64,000 bases of DNA, from the NCBI GenBank assembly GCA_001604105.1, contig LVAQ01000008.1, forward strand, positions 38,405-102,404. The letters run 5' to 3'. This document shows, one piece after another, positions 55,975-63,792 of the stretch. Each line of letters opens with the position of its first letter. Position 1 is the stretch's first letter. Made by a program: the position numbers and the translations under genes. The notes beneath the pieces were generated by a model. The model had not been told where the DNA came from, ran no database searches, and saw only the letters and a program-made list of their open reading frames with translations. This stretch comes from Clostridiales bacterium Firm_11. GTDB taxonomy: Bacteria; Bacillota; Clostridia; Christensenellales; Aristaeellaceae.

Positions 55975-57585
55975 TCAGCTGTAGGTCACGCGGCTGGCGA
56001 TATCGGTCAGCGCCAACCCCTGATTGTTCTCCGTGGCCAAGCGAATGGACCATTCGTTTTCAAACAGCAGCACATCCCGTCCATCGCCATCCTTGGCGCG
56101 GCCGCTGGTTGAGGTGAGCTTGAGCTTATCCACAGGCACCGATGCTTTCTCCACCCACCGTACAAAGCGGTAGGCAAGCGAATCCTTGAGCATCGTTACG
56201 CCGTATTCACTCTTGAGCCGATGCTCCAGCACCTCAAACTGAAGCATGCCCACCACGCCGACCAGCAATTCTTCGAAACCCGTTTCCGTACGGGTAAAAA
56301 GCTGGATGGCGCCTTCTTCAGCAAGCTGCGTGAGCCCTTTCATAAACTGCTTACGCTTCATGCTATCCTCCGGCCTCACGCGCGCGAAAAATTCCGGCGC
56401 AAAAATAGGAATGGAGCTGAAACGCAGCCTTGGTCCATCGCACAGCGTATCGCCAAGGTGGAATAGCCCGGGGTCAAAAAGTCCCACAATGTCTCCGGGG
56501 TAGGCGGTTTCCACCGCTTCGCGCTCATTGGCCATAAACTGCTGCGGCTGTTTGAGCTGGATGCTTTTTTGCTGTCCGCTGAGCCAAACGCTCATATCCT
56601 TTTTGAACTGCCCGCTCACCACGCGGATGAATGCAAGCCGATCCCGGTGCGCGGGGTTCATGTTGGCCTGTATTTTGAACACAAAGCCGCTGAAGAACTC
56701 CGCCGTTGGCGACACCTCGCCGATATCGCTCATGCGGGAAAGCGGCGGGGGCGTAATGTCCAAAAACGACTCCAAAAACGCTTCCACCCCAAAGTTGGTA
56801 ATGGCGGAGCCAAAAAACATGGGGGTAAGCTGGCCGCTGAGTACCGCAGCTTTATCAAAGCCATCGCCCGCAACATCCAAAAGCTCGATCTCGTTTCTCA
56901 GCCGCTCCAGATAATGACTGGCAATCAACCCCTGCGCGTTGTCCAGCGCCACCTGCGTTTCTTCCACCATGCTGGCGCCATGGTTGCCGCCGCTGTACAG
57001 GCTGATAAGCCCGCTGCTGCGGATCAGCACGCCTTGAAAATCTCCATCCACGCCGATGGGCCAGTTCATAGGGCAGGTGCGGATGCCCAGCACATTTTCG
57101 ATTTCTTCCATCAGCGCAAACGGGTCTTTGGCGGCTCTGTCCATTTTATTGACAAAGGTAAAAATGGGGATGCCGCGCATACGGCACACCTTGAAAAGTT
57201 TGATGGTCTGCGCTTCCACACCCTTGGCCGCGTCGATGAGCATCACCGCCGCATCCGCCGCCACCAGCACACGGTAGGTATCCTCGCTGAAATCCTGATG
57301 GCCGGGTGTATCCAGTATATTGATGCGAAAGCCGTCAAACTCAAACTGCATCGCGCTGGACGTAACACTGATGCCGCGCTGTTTCTCGATCTCCATCCAA
57401 TCGCTGGTGGCGTGGCGTTCGGCCTTGCGCGCCTTCACGCTGCCCGCCTGCCGGATCGCCCCGCCATAGAGCAGCAGCTTCTCGGTAAGCGTTGTTTTTC
57501 CCGCATCCGGGTGGCTGATGATGGCAAACGTCCGGCGTTTTTCGATCTGTTCCTGATAAGCGTCCGTGGTGGGGATCTGCGTCAT
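55975..57585 (-). CDS. prfC: Peptide chain release factor 3
   Basis: GTPase that removes RF1/RF2 from the ribosome. The 536-residue protein has G1 ISHPDAGKTTLTEKLL, EIEKQRGISVTSSAMQFE, G3 ILDTPGHQDFSEDTY and G4 FVNKMDRAAKDP. It matches RF3 (about 530 residues). ATG 57585 is preferred to the TTG at 57639 because the latter overlaps the leader. Its promoter lies 62 bp upstream, and the mobile element begins 17 bp beyond the -35 box. Confidence 0.96.
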   Translation of the reverse strand: MTQIPTTDAYQEQIEKRRTFAIISHPDAGKTTLTEKLLLYGGAIRQAGSVKARKAERHATSDWMEIEKQRGISVTSSAMQFEFDGFRINILDTPGHQDFSEDTYRVLVAADAAVMLIDAAKGVEAQTIKLFKVCRMRGIPIFTFVNKMDRAAKDPFALMEEIENVLGIRTCPMNWPIGVDGDFQGVLIRSSGLISLYSGGNHGASMVEETQVALDNAQGLIASHYLERLRNEIELLDVAGDGFDKAAVLSGQLTPMFFGSAITNFGVEAFLESFLDITPPPLSRMSDIGEVSPTAEFFSGFVFKIQANMNPAHRDRLAFIRVVSGQFKKDMSVWLSGQQKSIQLKQPQQFMANEREAVETAYPGDIVGLFDPGLFHLGDTLCDGPRLRFSSIPIFAPEFFARVRPEDSMKRKQFMKGLTQLAEEGAIQLFTRTETGFEELLVGVVGMLQFEVLEHRLKSEYGVTMLKDSLAYRFVRWVEKASVPVDKLKLTSTSGRAKDGDGRDVLLFENEWSIRLATENNQGLALTDIASRVTYS

Positions 57586-57646
57586 GTACGTTAGTGCCTC
57601 CGCTTCGGTTGAGTGGTGCAGTGCAAGTTCAGTATCCAAACAAAAT

Positions 57647-57676
57647 ATTGTACAATGACAATATAAAACTTGTCAA
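57647..57676 (-). promoter_or_regulatory. Promoter of prfC
   Basis: Minus-strand TTGACA (57676-57671), 18-nt spacer, TACAAT (57652-57647). The left flanking repeat of the mobile element starts 9 bp beyond the -35 box. Confidence 0.8.
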
Positions 57677-57684
57677 GCAGAGGG

Positions 57685-57717
57685 GTGGACAACTTCAATT
57701 CGCAAAGTAAACCATAA
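57685..57717 (+). repeat. Left end of the element: 8-bp flanking repeat and 25-bp inverted repeat
   Basis: GTGGACAA (57685-57692) is followed by the 25-bp inverted repeat 57693-57717, which begins CTTCAATTCGC and ends AACCATAA. The same 25 bases occur in reverse complement at 63793-63817 without mismatch. Confidence 0.95.
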
Positions 57718-57740
57718 TTTTTTGAAAGGATAACCACCTG

Positions 57741-57971
57741 ATGATTAAAACAATCAAAGAAAACAAACTATCAATTTATCACGGCTTTTCTCAAAGCGAT
57801 GCCAACCTAATCAACACAATGATATCAAACGGATGGAAGGTGTCAGAAATAATCCCCATCGAAAATGGTGAAATTATGATTACCACAATATACACGGTGT
57901 TTTTATCAGAGGATAATAACGGGGTGCATCCCTTTAGAGAGGAGATGGTTTTGATGTGCCCCATTGATTAA
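57741..57971 (+). CDS. Small unknown protein in the mobile element
   Basis: A 76-residue protein, not recognised. It has an alternating hydrophobic/polar pattern (ANLINTMISNGWKVSEIIPI, ITTIYTVFLSE) suggesting a small alpha/beta fold. AAAGGA lies 12 nt upstream of the ATG, a loose spacing. It converges with the Cas2-like gene and overlaps its end by 4 bp. The terminal inverted repeat is 23 bp upstream, so any promoter would be partly in the element end. Confidence 0.6.
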   Translation: MIKTIKENKLSIYHGFSQSDANLINTMISNGWKVSEIIPIENGEIMITTIYTVFLSEDNNGVHPFREEMVLMCPID

Positions 57972-58243
57972 GAAAATATACCCTTAATCATATCATTGTC
58001 TGGTTTCTTCAAAACCCCCTGTCGATTCGTTGCTGTTTCAATAACTATACAGAGATCATCAGAATCTAGACATGGTTTGATTTTAGCGAACACATCATTT
58101 GCGGTTTTTAATTCTGATTGAATTATCCATGTAGATGTTAAACAGTGGGAATAATAACCATTAGATGCGTCTTTTATTGCCTGAGATACTTCTTCGTAAT
58201 TCTTGCCACCACCAATAAGATCGTAGGAAACAAGATAAACCAT
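57968..58243 (-). CDS. Cas2-like fold protein, SinR-like family
   Basis: A 91-residue protein beginning MVYLVSYDLIGGGKNYEEVSQ, with YYSHCLTSTWIIQS and DDLCIVIETATNRQG. This matches the ferredoxin-like fold of Cas2/VapD-related SinR-like proteins: beta strand with YDL, helix, STW strand and a final strand before the C-terminus. The leading aspartate equals the Cas2 metal-site position. No cas1 or CRISPR array is present, so a CRISPR role is excluded; an RNase or structural function within the element is open. Confidence 0.65.
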   Translation of the reverse strand: MVYLVSYDLIGGGKNYEEVSQAIKDASNGYYSHCLTSTWIIQSELKTANDVFAKIKPCLDSDDLCIVIETATNRQGVLKKPDNDMIKGIFS

Positions 58244-58295
58244 GATACCCCTCCCATTCCATTTTCCACATTATACCACTATCTCTCCAAAGATG

Positions 58296-58338
58296 GCAAA
58301 AAAAAGAATGGACGAGTGTTATTCAGGCCACTCGTCCA
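58296..58338 (-). terminator. Minus-strand terminator overlapping a stop codon
   Basis: TGGACGAGTG / CACTCGTCCA stem (58309-58318 with 58329-58338), loop of 10 nt containing a TAA stop for the minus strand, then an eight-T run at 58306-58298 region. It would stop transcription coming from 58661 or from the transposase. Confidence 0.75.
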
Positions 58339-58414
58339 TCTCCAGCTTCTTGTACTCGGCGCACTCTGCAAGGTTCTTCTGTGACGTTTCAATAGTTTCA
58401 AAGTTTGGCAAGAA
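58319..58414 (-). pseudogene. Decayed reading-frame end (C-terminal remnant)
   Basis: A 31-codon open stretch ends LAECAEYKKLEMDEWPE and a TAA inside the terminator loop. It is preceded in frame by TAG, and just upstream another frame reads NSFERERYVQ before a stop. The helical, charged ending and correctly placed terminator suggest the tail of a former gene; its identity is unknown. Confidence 0.4.
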
Positions 58415-58661
58415 CTAATTCGCTATTGAACGTATCGTTCTCTTTCAAACGAGTTCAATCGCCTTTTCCTTACATTACCTGAATAATGCATCTTAGAATG
58501 CTGCTGCACTTAGGCGGTGCTGGTCTGCCTAAAACCCTTTCGCATTAGCCACATTAATATGTGCCGAGCACTGGGCGTTTCAAAAACTGTCCTGATAGGA
58601 TCAGCCCCTTTTTTCGCCACAAGGGCACTATCATTATATACAACGAGTATTATTTTTACAA
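58339..58661 (-). ncRNA. Possible promoter-driven RNA of ~300 nt between the Cas2-like gene and the transposase
   Basis: Minus-strand TTGTAA (58661-58656), 17-nt spacer, TATAAT (58638-58633), then about 290 nt without a plausible gene, ending at the terminator 58338-58296. Small self-complementary blocks are present (AGTGCCC..GGGGC, GATCCTATCAGGA). It may be an untranslated RNA of the element or the leader of the decayed gene. Confidence 0.4.
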
Positions 58662-58706
58662 TACACCTAATGTATTAGGACGAAAGGTATAATATGAGAA
58701 AACTAA

Positions 58707-60083
58707 TCAAGCCCTCCCAAAATCTTTCAAAATACTCGCAATTGCAGACTTCACCCATTCCGCACAGTTGGAATATACCTCCATCAATTCCAAAATTGAA
58801 AACACACCAAAGCAATTCCCAGTGTATACAACAACATGTCCAAGAGCCTTGGGCTGATAGTTCTTAATCAAAACGGGGAGCGATCTTCCAGCAAATTGTT
58901 CGCCTTCGGGCAACATCATATAAAGCTGATAGAAAAGATACCCCATCAGTACACTGAAAATATGGAACTCTATTTCAACCAATTTCGTGCTCTTGAATTC
59001 TTCTAGCCTCCAAAAATCCTTGATTTGTCTAAAATCCTCCTCGATTTCTGGACGAATTTCGTAGGTCTTGATAATGTCGGCGGCTGTTTTAGTTGTGTCT
59101 GTCGTAGTAAAAACAGCGCAAAATCCATCGTCGCCTTTGACAACACACGCATTAGTTGGAACATCGCCGTCGTCATATCTCCAATAATTTTCAATATGTG
59201 GTACAAACGCAATCTGCTGATTTTTCCTGTGGGGATGTTGTTCCCAACTATTATTCTCATGGGCAATAGCAATCGCAAGTTCATACGCTTCCATGTTCTT
59301 TCTCAAAGGCACATAAGTATCCACGCCGCGCACATTCTTTAGATAATTAACCAGTTCACGGGACAAGAATCCTCTATCGCAAATCAGACAATCGCCGCGC
59401 TTCAACATAGGCGTTGTCATAATCATGTTTCTGCTCAATTCAAGATCGTGGATGTTGATAGCGCCAAAATTGATTTCTTCAATAACGCCGCTATCATTGA
59501 CAACGCCCCTGAGAGTCGCAATTTTGTACCCTCTGGACACCCCATCTTCATCCCTGACGATTCCAGATTTCTCGTAATGCTCGTTTTTAAGATTCACCCT
59601 CACCTTCGTACAGTCGAGGATATGAATGTTGCTATCAATATCCATTTTTGGAAGAATGTAATTTTGAACGATTTTATTGTAAAGCGAAATCAACTCGCCA
59701 CGTTGATACATTTCAATCAGATGTCTAATCGTACCTTCGCGCATTAGTCCCTTATCAATGTTGCCCTTGGTTGTATACATCGAATACCCAAGTTCGCAAA
59801 TCGTGCGATGGTCTTGCAACGCAAACGGGATATCTGTTAAACTAGTATTGGTTCGCATTTTCGCGGCAATTGCTAGCAGGAATACCATGTGCAGGGGAAC
59901 CGTTATATTGTCTGCACGTTTTTCGGGGATAGCATCCTTCAGGCAGTCAACCAAACCATGATTATGGATGGAAAGGATAATGTCATCAACAAGGCTACTG
60001 GTACTGAGCGACATTGCGTCAATCTCGCCAGCATACAGCCTTCGCAGAATATTCTGCTTGTCTTCCTTGCTGATGCGGAGCAT
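58707..60083 (-). CDS. DDE transposase, IS4/IS1634-like
   Basis: A 458-residue DDE transposase with an RNase H core: first Asp in IHILDCTKVRV, second in GDCLICDRGFLSRELVNYL, and the Glu in RPEIEEDFRQIKDFWRLEEFKST, the YREK-like signature of IS4-related transposases. The start is ATG 60083, 8 nt after GGAGG; the two ATG/GTG codons upstream are too close to or before the ribosome binding site. No frameshift or stop interrupts it, so the element may still be mobile. It is the only transposase inside the 25-bp repeats. Confidence 0.9.
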   Translation of the reverse strand: MLRISKEDKQNILRRLYAGEIDAMSLSTSSLVDDIILSIHNHGLVDCLKDAIPEKRADNITVPLHMVFLLAIAAKMRTNTSLTDIPFALQDHRTICELGYSMYTTKGNIDKGLMREGTIRHLIEMYQRGELISLYNKIVQNYILPKMDIDSNIHILDCTKVRVNLKNEHYEKSGIVRDEDGVSRGYKIATLRGVVNDSGVIEEINFGAINIHDLELSRNMIMTTPMLKRGDCLICDRGFLSRELVNYLKNVRGVDTYVPLRKNMEAYELAIAIAHENNSWEQHPHRKNQQIAFVPHIENYWRYDDGDVPTNACVVKGDDGFCAVFTTTDTTKTAADIIKTYEIRPEIEEDFRQIKDFWRLEEFKSTKLVEIEFHIFSVLMGYLFYQLYMMLPEGEQFAGRSLPVLIKNYQPKALGHVVVYTGNCFGVFSILELMEVYSNCAEWVKSAIASILKDFGRA

Positions 60084-60107
60084 TTCCATTCCCTCCTTTC
60101 CACTCAC

Positions 60108-60184
60108 AGTATAACACATAGTATACATATTGTCAACTAATAGTTTCTTTTTCGGCACAAATAGTTGACAGGATGTGCTATAAT
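60108..60184. promoter_or_regulatory. Divergent promoters of transposase and Xre gene with a 9-bp inverted repeat
   Basis: Minus strand: TTGACA (60136-60131), 17-nt spacer, TATACT (60113-60108) for the transposase. Plus strand: an extended -10 TGCTATAAT (60176-60184) for the Xre gene. TGTCAACTA (60131-60139) and TAGTTGACA (60162-60170) form a perfect inverted repeat; the left arm is the transposase -35 box. The Xre protein encoded alongside is the obvious candidate to bind it. Confidence 0.75.
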
Positions 60185-60210
60185 GGAGACATCAATATAG
60201 GAGGGAAACC

Positions 60211-60528
60211 ATGAGTATTGAATTTGGAAAAAAGATTAATCAGTTGCGTACAGAGCGGGGCATGACTCAGGCAACATTGTCAGAGGCTCTAGGTGTAACA
60301 CGCGCATTGATTCATGCCTATGAGAGCGGAAAACGTAACCCTTCTTATGAAAAACTGATGGAAATCGCTTTACTTTTTGGTGTGTCGATGGATTGGTTGT
60401 TTGGCAATACCGATAACCAGTCTGGCACACCAATGATAGATATTTCCGCTCTTAACAACCCGCAGATAAATATCGTCAGAGAGCTCGTTTCGGAATTAAA
60501 GCGCCTAAATAAGATAGCAAATTTATAA
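60211..60528 (+). CDS. Xre-family regulator, probable controller of the R-M genes
   Basis: A 105-residue protein with a helix-turn-helix at residues about 6-60: INQLRTERGMTQATLSEALGVTRALIHAYESGKR, then LLFGVSMDWLFGNT. It is directly followed by the methyltransferase and endonuclease on the same strand, the arrangement of R-M controller (C) proteins that delay endonuclease expression. AGGAGG precedes the ATG. It may also repress the divergent transposase through the inverted repeat between them. Confidence 0.85.
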   Translation: MSIEFGKKINQLRTERGMTQATLSEALGVTRALIHAYESGKRNPSYEKLMEIALLFGVSMDWLFGNTDNQSGTPMIDISALNNPQINIVRELVSELKRLNKIANL

Positions 60529-60553
60529 ATATTTAAACAAGGAAGACAATGCT

Positions 60554-62293
60554 TTGAAAAATATGATTTCTTCTGCCACTCAAAGAAACTGGGATAGATT
60601 GCAGCCTAAAACGGACGATAAACTAACAAGTCGTGCCAACAAACGACTATCTCAAAAAACAATTATACCAATCGAATATTTATCAAATATACAAAATCTG
60701 AGCTTTGTAGAAGAACTAATCTCAACATTTCGGAATCGCGATTGGTCGGTTCAAGATACCCTTTACTCTGTTGCCAATAATCTGCTGGTGCGCAAGGGTA
60801 TATTTGACAAACCACATGTAAGATGCGTTGTTGAGGAGTATGCAAGCAAGACGATTGATGAAATCCTGAAGATGCAAATCCCAACTAATGAGTTTGATTT
60901 GTTGGGGCTCTTATATCAATGCTTATTGTCAGAGGGTGAGAAAAATATACGAGGTGCGTACTATACACCCAGTTCTATTGCCACACAAATAACAGGGTTT
61001 TTTGATTTTAATAGCGACCAGACTTTTCTAGATCCTTGTTGTGGTAGTGGGGCGTTTTTACTGTCTATTCGATGTGATAATCCTACAAGATTATTTGGGA
61101 TTGATATTGATCCAATTGCGGTTATGCTCTCGAAATTCAATATGCTTTTAAACTATCCGCATGTTGAGTTTTCCCCGCAGATTTATTGTTTGAATTATTT
61201 AGATACGCCAAAACTGTATGATAATTCTATAGATATACGTTATAAGAACGTAACCTATATAGCGACAAATCCTCCATGGGGAGCTGAAATAAAATCAATC
61301 GATATTCCAAACGAAATTACTTCAAATGAAACGTTCTCTATATACTTAGTCAAAGCTTTTAACCAACTTCAGACTAATGGAATACTATGCTTTATCCTTC
61401 CGGAATCAGTATTAAATGTTAAATGCCATTCTGATATAAGACGATTTCTACTAGAGAGCGGAGATTTACATCGCATTAGGTTTCATAACGGATCGTTTAC
61501 TGGAGTCACAACGAAATACATTGATGTAGAACTAAGAAAAACAGCGGCAGAGCCCAGCATTATCGTCTCAGAAAATGGGAGCGACAGGGTTGTTGACAAA
61601 GCAACATTTTGGCATACAGATAATTTGGTTTTCAATCTTTTAAGCGACCATGATGCCGAAATTATAACGCAAGTAAAGAAGTGTGGGGAGTTATATTTAA
61701 CAAAAAGTCATTGGGCTTTGGGAATTGTTACTGGTGATAATGCAAACAAACTTAAAAACGAACACCTTGACGGATATGAACCAATTTATACGGGAAAAGA
61801 TATTAAACCTTACTTATTAGGAAACCCGAAGAAATTTTTACTATATGAACGCTCGAAATTGCAGCAAGTAGCTAAAGAAGAATATTATCGTGCGCCAGAA
61901 AAACTTGTGTATAAATTTATTTCCAATAAACTTGTTTTTGCTTACGACAACACAAAAAGCTTATTCCTAAACAGCGCCAACATCTTGATACCAGAAATTA
62001 CAAATATGTCGATAAAAACTGTCATGGCATTTCTAAATTCGGAATTGTTTCAATACATGTATATCAAGTTATTTGGAGAAATTAAAGTTCTTAAAGGAAA
62101 TCTCTTGGAGTTGCCATTTCCGCTGATATCTGCCGAGCAGAATAGAATGATTTTGAATATGGTTAACCAGTATTTAGACGGTATACTAGACGATGTGTCG
62201 TCGATTGATGTAATGGTATATTCTATATATGGCATTACTGATTCTCAAATCAATCATATTCGAGGTGTTCTTTATGGAAAAGTTAATAGCTGA
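60554..62293 (+). CDS. Type II DNA adenine N6-methyltransferase
   Basis: A 579-residue gamma/Eco57I-type methyltransferase. GAYYTPSSIATQI (motif X) is near residue 134, the SAM motif DPCCGSGAF at 160-168, FGIDIDPIA at 181-189, and the catalytic motif NPPW at 239-242. The C-terminal ~230 residues (from SHWALGIVTGDN) form a target-recognition region with YIKLFGEIKVLKGNLLELP, as in TaqI-like enzymes. The start is TTG 60554, 8 nt after GGAAG, with ATG 60563 as alternative. Its end overlaps the endonuclease gene by 20 bp. Confidence 0.92.
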   Translation: MKNMISSATQRNWDRLQPKTDDKLTSRANKRLSQKTIIPIEYLSNIQNLSFVEELISTFRNRDWSVQDTLYSVANNLLVRKGIFDKPHVRCVVEEYASKTIDEILKMQIPTNEFDLLGLLYQCLLSEGEKNIRGAYYTPSSIATQITGFFDFNSDQTFLDPCCGSGAFLLSIRCDNPTRLFGIDIDPIAVMLSKFNMLLNYPHVEFSPQIYCLNYLDTPKLYDNSIDIRYKNVTYIATNPPWGAEIKSIDIPNEITSNETFSIYLVKAFNQLQTNGILCFILPESVLNVKCHSDIRRFLLESGDLHRIRFHNGSFTGVTTKYIDVELRKTAAEPSIIVSENGSDRVVDKATFWHTDNLVFNLLSDHDAEIITQVKKCGELYLTKSHWALGIVTGDNANKLKNEHLDGYEPIYTGKDIKPYLLGNPKKFLLYERSKLQQVAKEEYYRAPEKLVYKFISNKLVFAYDNTKSLFLNSANILIPEITNMSIKTVMAFLNSELFQYMYIKLFGEIKVLKGNLLELPFPLISAEQNRMILNMVNQYLDGILDDVSSIDVMVYSIYGITDSQINHIRGVLYGKVNS

Positions 62294-63005
62294 GCTGAAA
62301 AGGAAGTTGTCTGATCTAAAAAAAATTGCCGGAAACCAATACAACTTGAGTGAAGAATTCATTGAAAATCTTTACTCTGTCTACCCATTTAATAAATTCG
62401 AATATATCATTAGTCACCTAATTGGTGCAGGACAAATTACTATCGAACAATATTTGGATATTCGAAACTCATACCTTGATAGAAATAAATACCTGTATAT
62501 TTTTGAAATTACTGCACCAAGAACATTTGGAGAAACATGGGCGCAACGACATTTGAACGAAATAGTACCTGAACTAAAGAAACCAACGACTAATCTCGAT
62601 AAAGCTTATTCTGGACAGTATGACTTTTGGTATAATGGAATCCGGATTGAAGTAAAAGCATCTAGAGCTGTAAAACGGAAAAGCGGAGAATCGCTCATCA
62701 CAAAGGCTTTGTCCAGCGACTCGAAATCTGGTTTTGACATGAATTTTCAACAGATTAAACCCGCATGTTGTGATGTTTTTGTTTGGATAGCTGTATGGAG
62801 AGATGTTATAAGATATTGGGTGCTTTCAAGCAAAGATGTAGCAACTAGTCAGTATTATTCAAGCGGTCAGCACAGAGGCAATAAAGGAGAAGGACAATTA
62901 TGGATAAAAGAATCTAATATTCACGATTTCACAGAATATGAAGTCGGTGTTCGGGATTTATTAGATTCGATTATTAAGAAGTCTGAAAAGGAAACCACAA
63001 TATAG
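62274..63005 (+). CDS. Type II restriction endonuclease, PD-(D/E)xK fold
   Basis: A 243-residue protein beginning at ATG 62274, after GAGGTG. The catalytic motif is YDFWYNGIRIEVKAS (Asp117, Glu126, Lys128). The early helical part (NLYSVYPFNKFEYIISHL) and the terminal DCxVF-like CCDVFVWIAVW strand fit small type II endonucleases. Its position after a cognate adenine methyltransferase defines the R-M pair; the recognition sequence cannot be read from the protein. Confidence 0.85.
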   Translation: MEKLIAELKRKLSDLKKIAGNQYNLSEEFIENLYSVYPFNKFEYIISHLIGAGQITIEQYLDIRNSYLDRNKYLYIFEITAPRTFGETWAQRHLNEIVPELKKPTTNLDKAYSGQYDFWYNGIRIEVKASRAVKRKSGESLITKALSSDSKSGFDMNFQQIKPACCDVFVWIAVWRDVIRYWVLSSKDVATSQYYSSGQHRGNKGEGQLWIKESNIHDFTEYEVGVRDLLDSIIKKSEKETTI

Positions 63006-63065
63006 GATGAAATCTTCATTTCATAGCACAAAACACAATATGCTCTTAAATAAATTGTATCCCAA

Positions 63066-63240
63066 TTGACGTTAGCGTCTATGCGGGATATAATCTAGTA
63101 GTAAAGTCTACTAGTAAAATCATTGTGCTAAAAATAGCACGTAATAACCTCTCATGTGCACCCCAAAGGTGCTGGTAAAAAGCAATCAGCGTAACGCTGG
63201 TGCGCTGGTAGGCCAATTTGGCCTACCAGTGTTATGAGGA
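63066..63240 (+). promoter_or_regulatory. Strong promoter and multi-hairpin leader of the NYN gene (possible ncRNA)
   Basis: TTGACG (63066-63071), 17-nt spacer, perfect TATAAT (63089-63094). From there to the NYN start about 150 nt contain five consecutive hairpins: CTAGTAG/CTACTAG (63095-63114), GTGCTA/TAGCAC (63125-63140), GCACC/GGTGC (63158-63172), AGCG/CGCT (63188-63198) and a 12-bp near-perfect stem CTGGTAGGCCAA/TTGGCCTACCAG (63205-63229) ending just before the ribosome binding site. CTCTC at 63151 region could pair with GAGAG at the binding site. There is no T-run after the last hairpin, so it is not a simple terminator. Confidence 0.6.
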
Positions 63241-63251
63241 GAGCATGTTGT

Positions 63252-63767
63252 ATGGAAAGGGTAGCTATATTTGTTGATATGTATAACTTTCTAGATTCCT
63301 CACAGACGTATTTACTGCAAAGATCTTATATTGATTTCACTAGATTTCATGAGTATTTCATTCGCCATAATCAGATATTTAATAAATCTTATCTTTTTGG
63401 CGGAAATGCAATGAAAAAAATGTTGGAGTTTTTAGAATTCCAACCTAGAATTGATATAACAATAGAAGAAGACGGGGTAGACGGAAGGGAAAAGTGCACA
63501 GATATTAATCTAGCAATTTCAATGATGAAGAAAGCGTTTTTTAATACATTTGATGTTGGGATTCTTATGAGCGCCGACAGAGACTTTACTCATTTGATAA
63601 AAGAATTACGAAGCATGGGGAAAGTAATAGGCGTTGCCCATCCTCCGATGTTAACAAAAAGTCTTATGAAGAACGCCGACTTCTATATTGAACTTACTGA
63701 GGATTTTTATACATCATTTTGGAAGGCACCAGACGGAAGTGCATATTCTTCTAAAATTCTAAAATAG
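63252..63767 (+). CDS. NYN-domain nuclease-like protein in the mobile element
   Basis: A 171-residue protein that is just one NYN/PIN-like domain: RVAIFVDMYNFL with the first catalytic Asp, DGREKCTDINLAISMM with the middle acidic pair, and VGILMSADRDFTHLIKELRS with the last, then GKVIGVAHP. All four acidic positions are intact, so it is likely an active ribonuclease. It resembles LabA/DUF88-type proteins. ATG 63252 lies 10 nt after GAGGAG; an upstream ATG at 63234 is less likely. It ends 25 bp before the right inverted repeat. A toxin or defence effector role is inference. Confidence 0.8.
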   Translation: MERVAIFVDMYNFLDSSQTYLLQRSYIDFTRFHEYFIRHNQIFNKSYLFGGNAMKKMLEFLEFQPRIDITIEEDGVDGREKCTDINLAISMMKKAFFNTFDVGILMSADRDFTHLIKELRSMGKVIGVAHPPMLTKSLMKNADFYIELTEDFYTSFWKAPDGSAYSSKILK

Positions 63768-63792
63768 TTGATATGACCAAACAGTTCGTGCT

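Noticed and set aside
53935..56112. A 725-codon plus-strand open frame opposite typA
   Set aside because: Shadow frame of typA and its neighbours; the minus strand carries perfect GTPase motifs.
58244..60200. Separate insertion sequence nested in the element around the transposase
   Set aside because: No inverted repeats or target duplication bracketing the transposase alone were found by eye; the only matched ends are the 25-bp repeats at 57693 and 63793.
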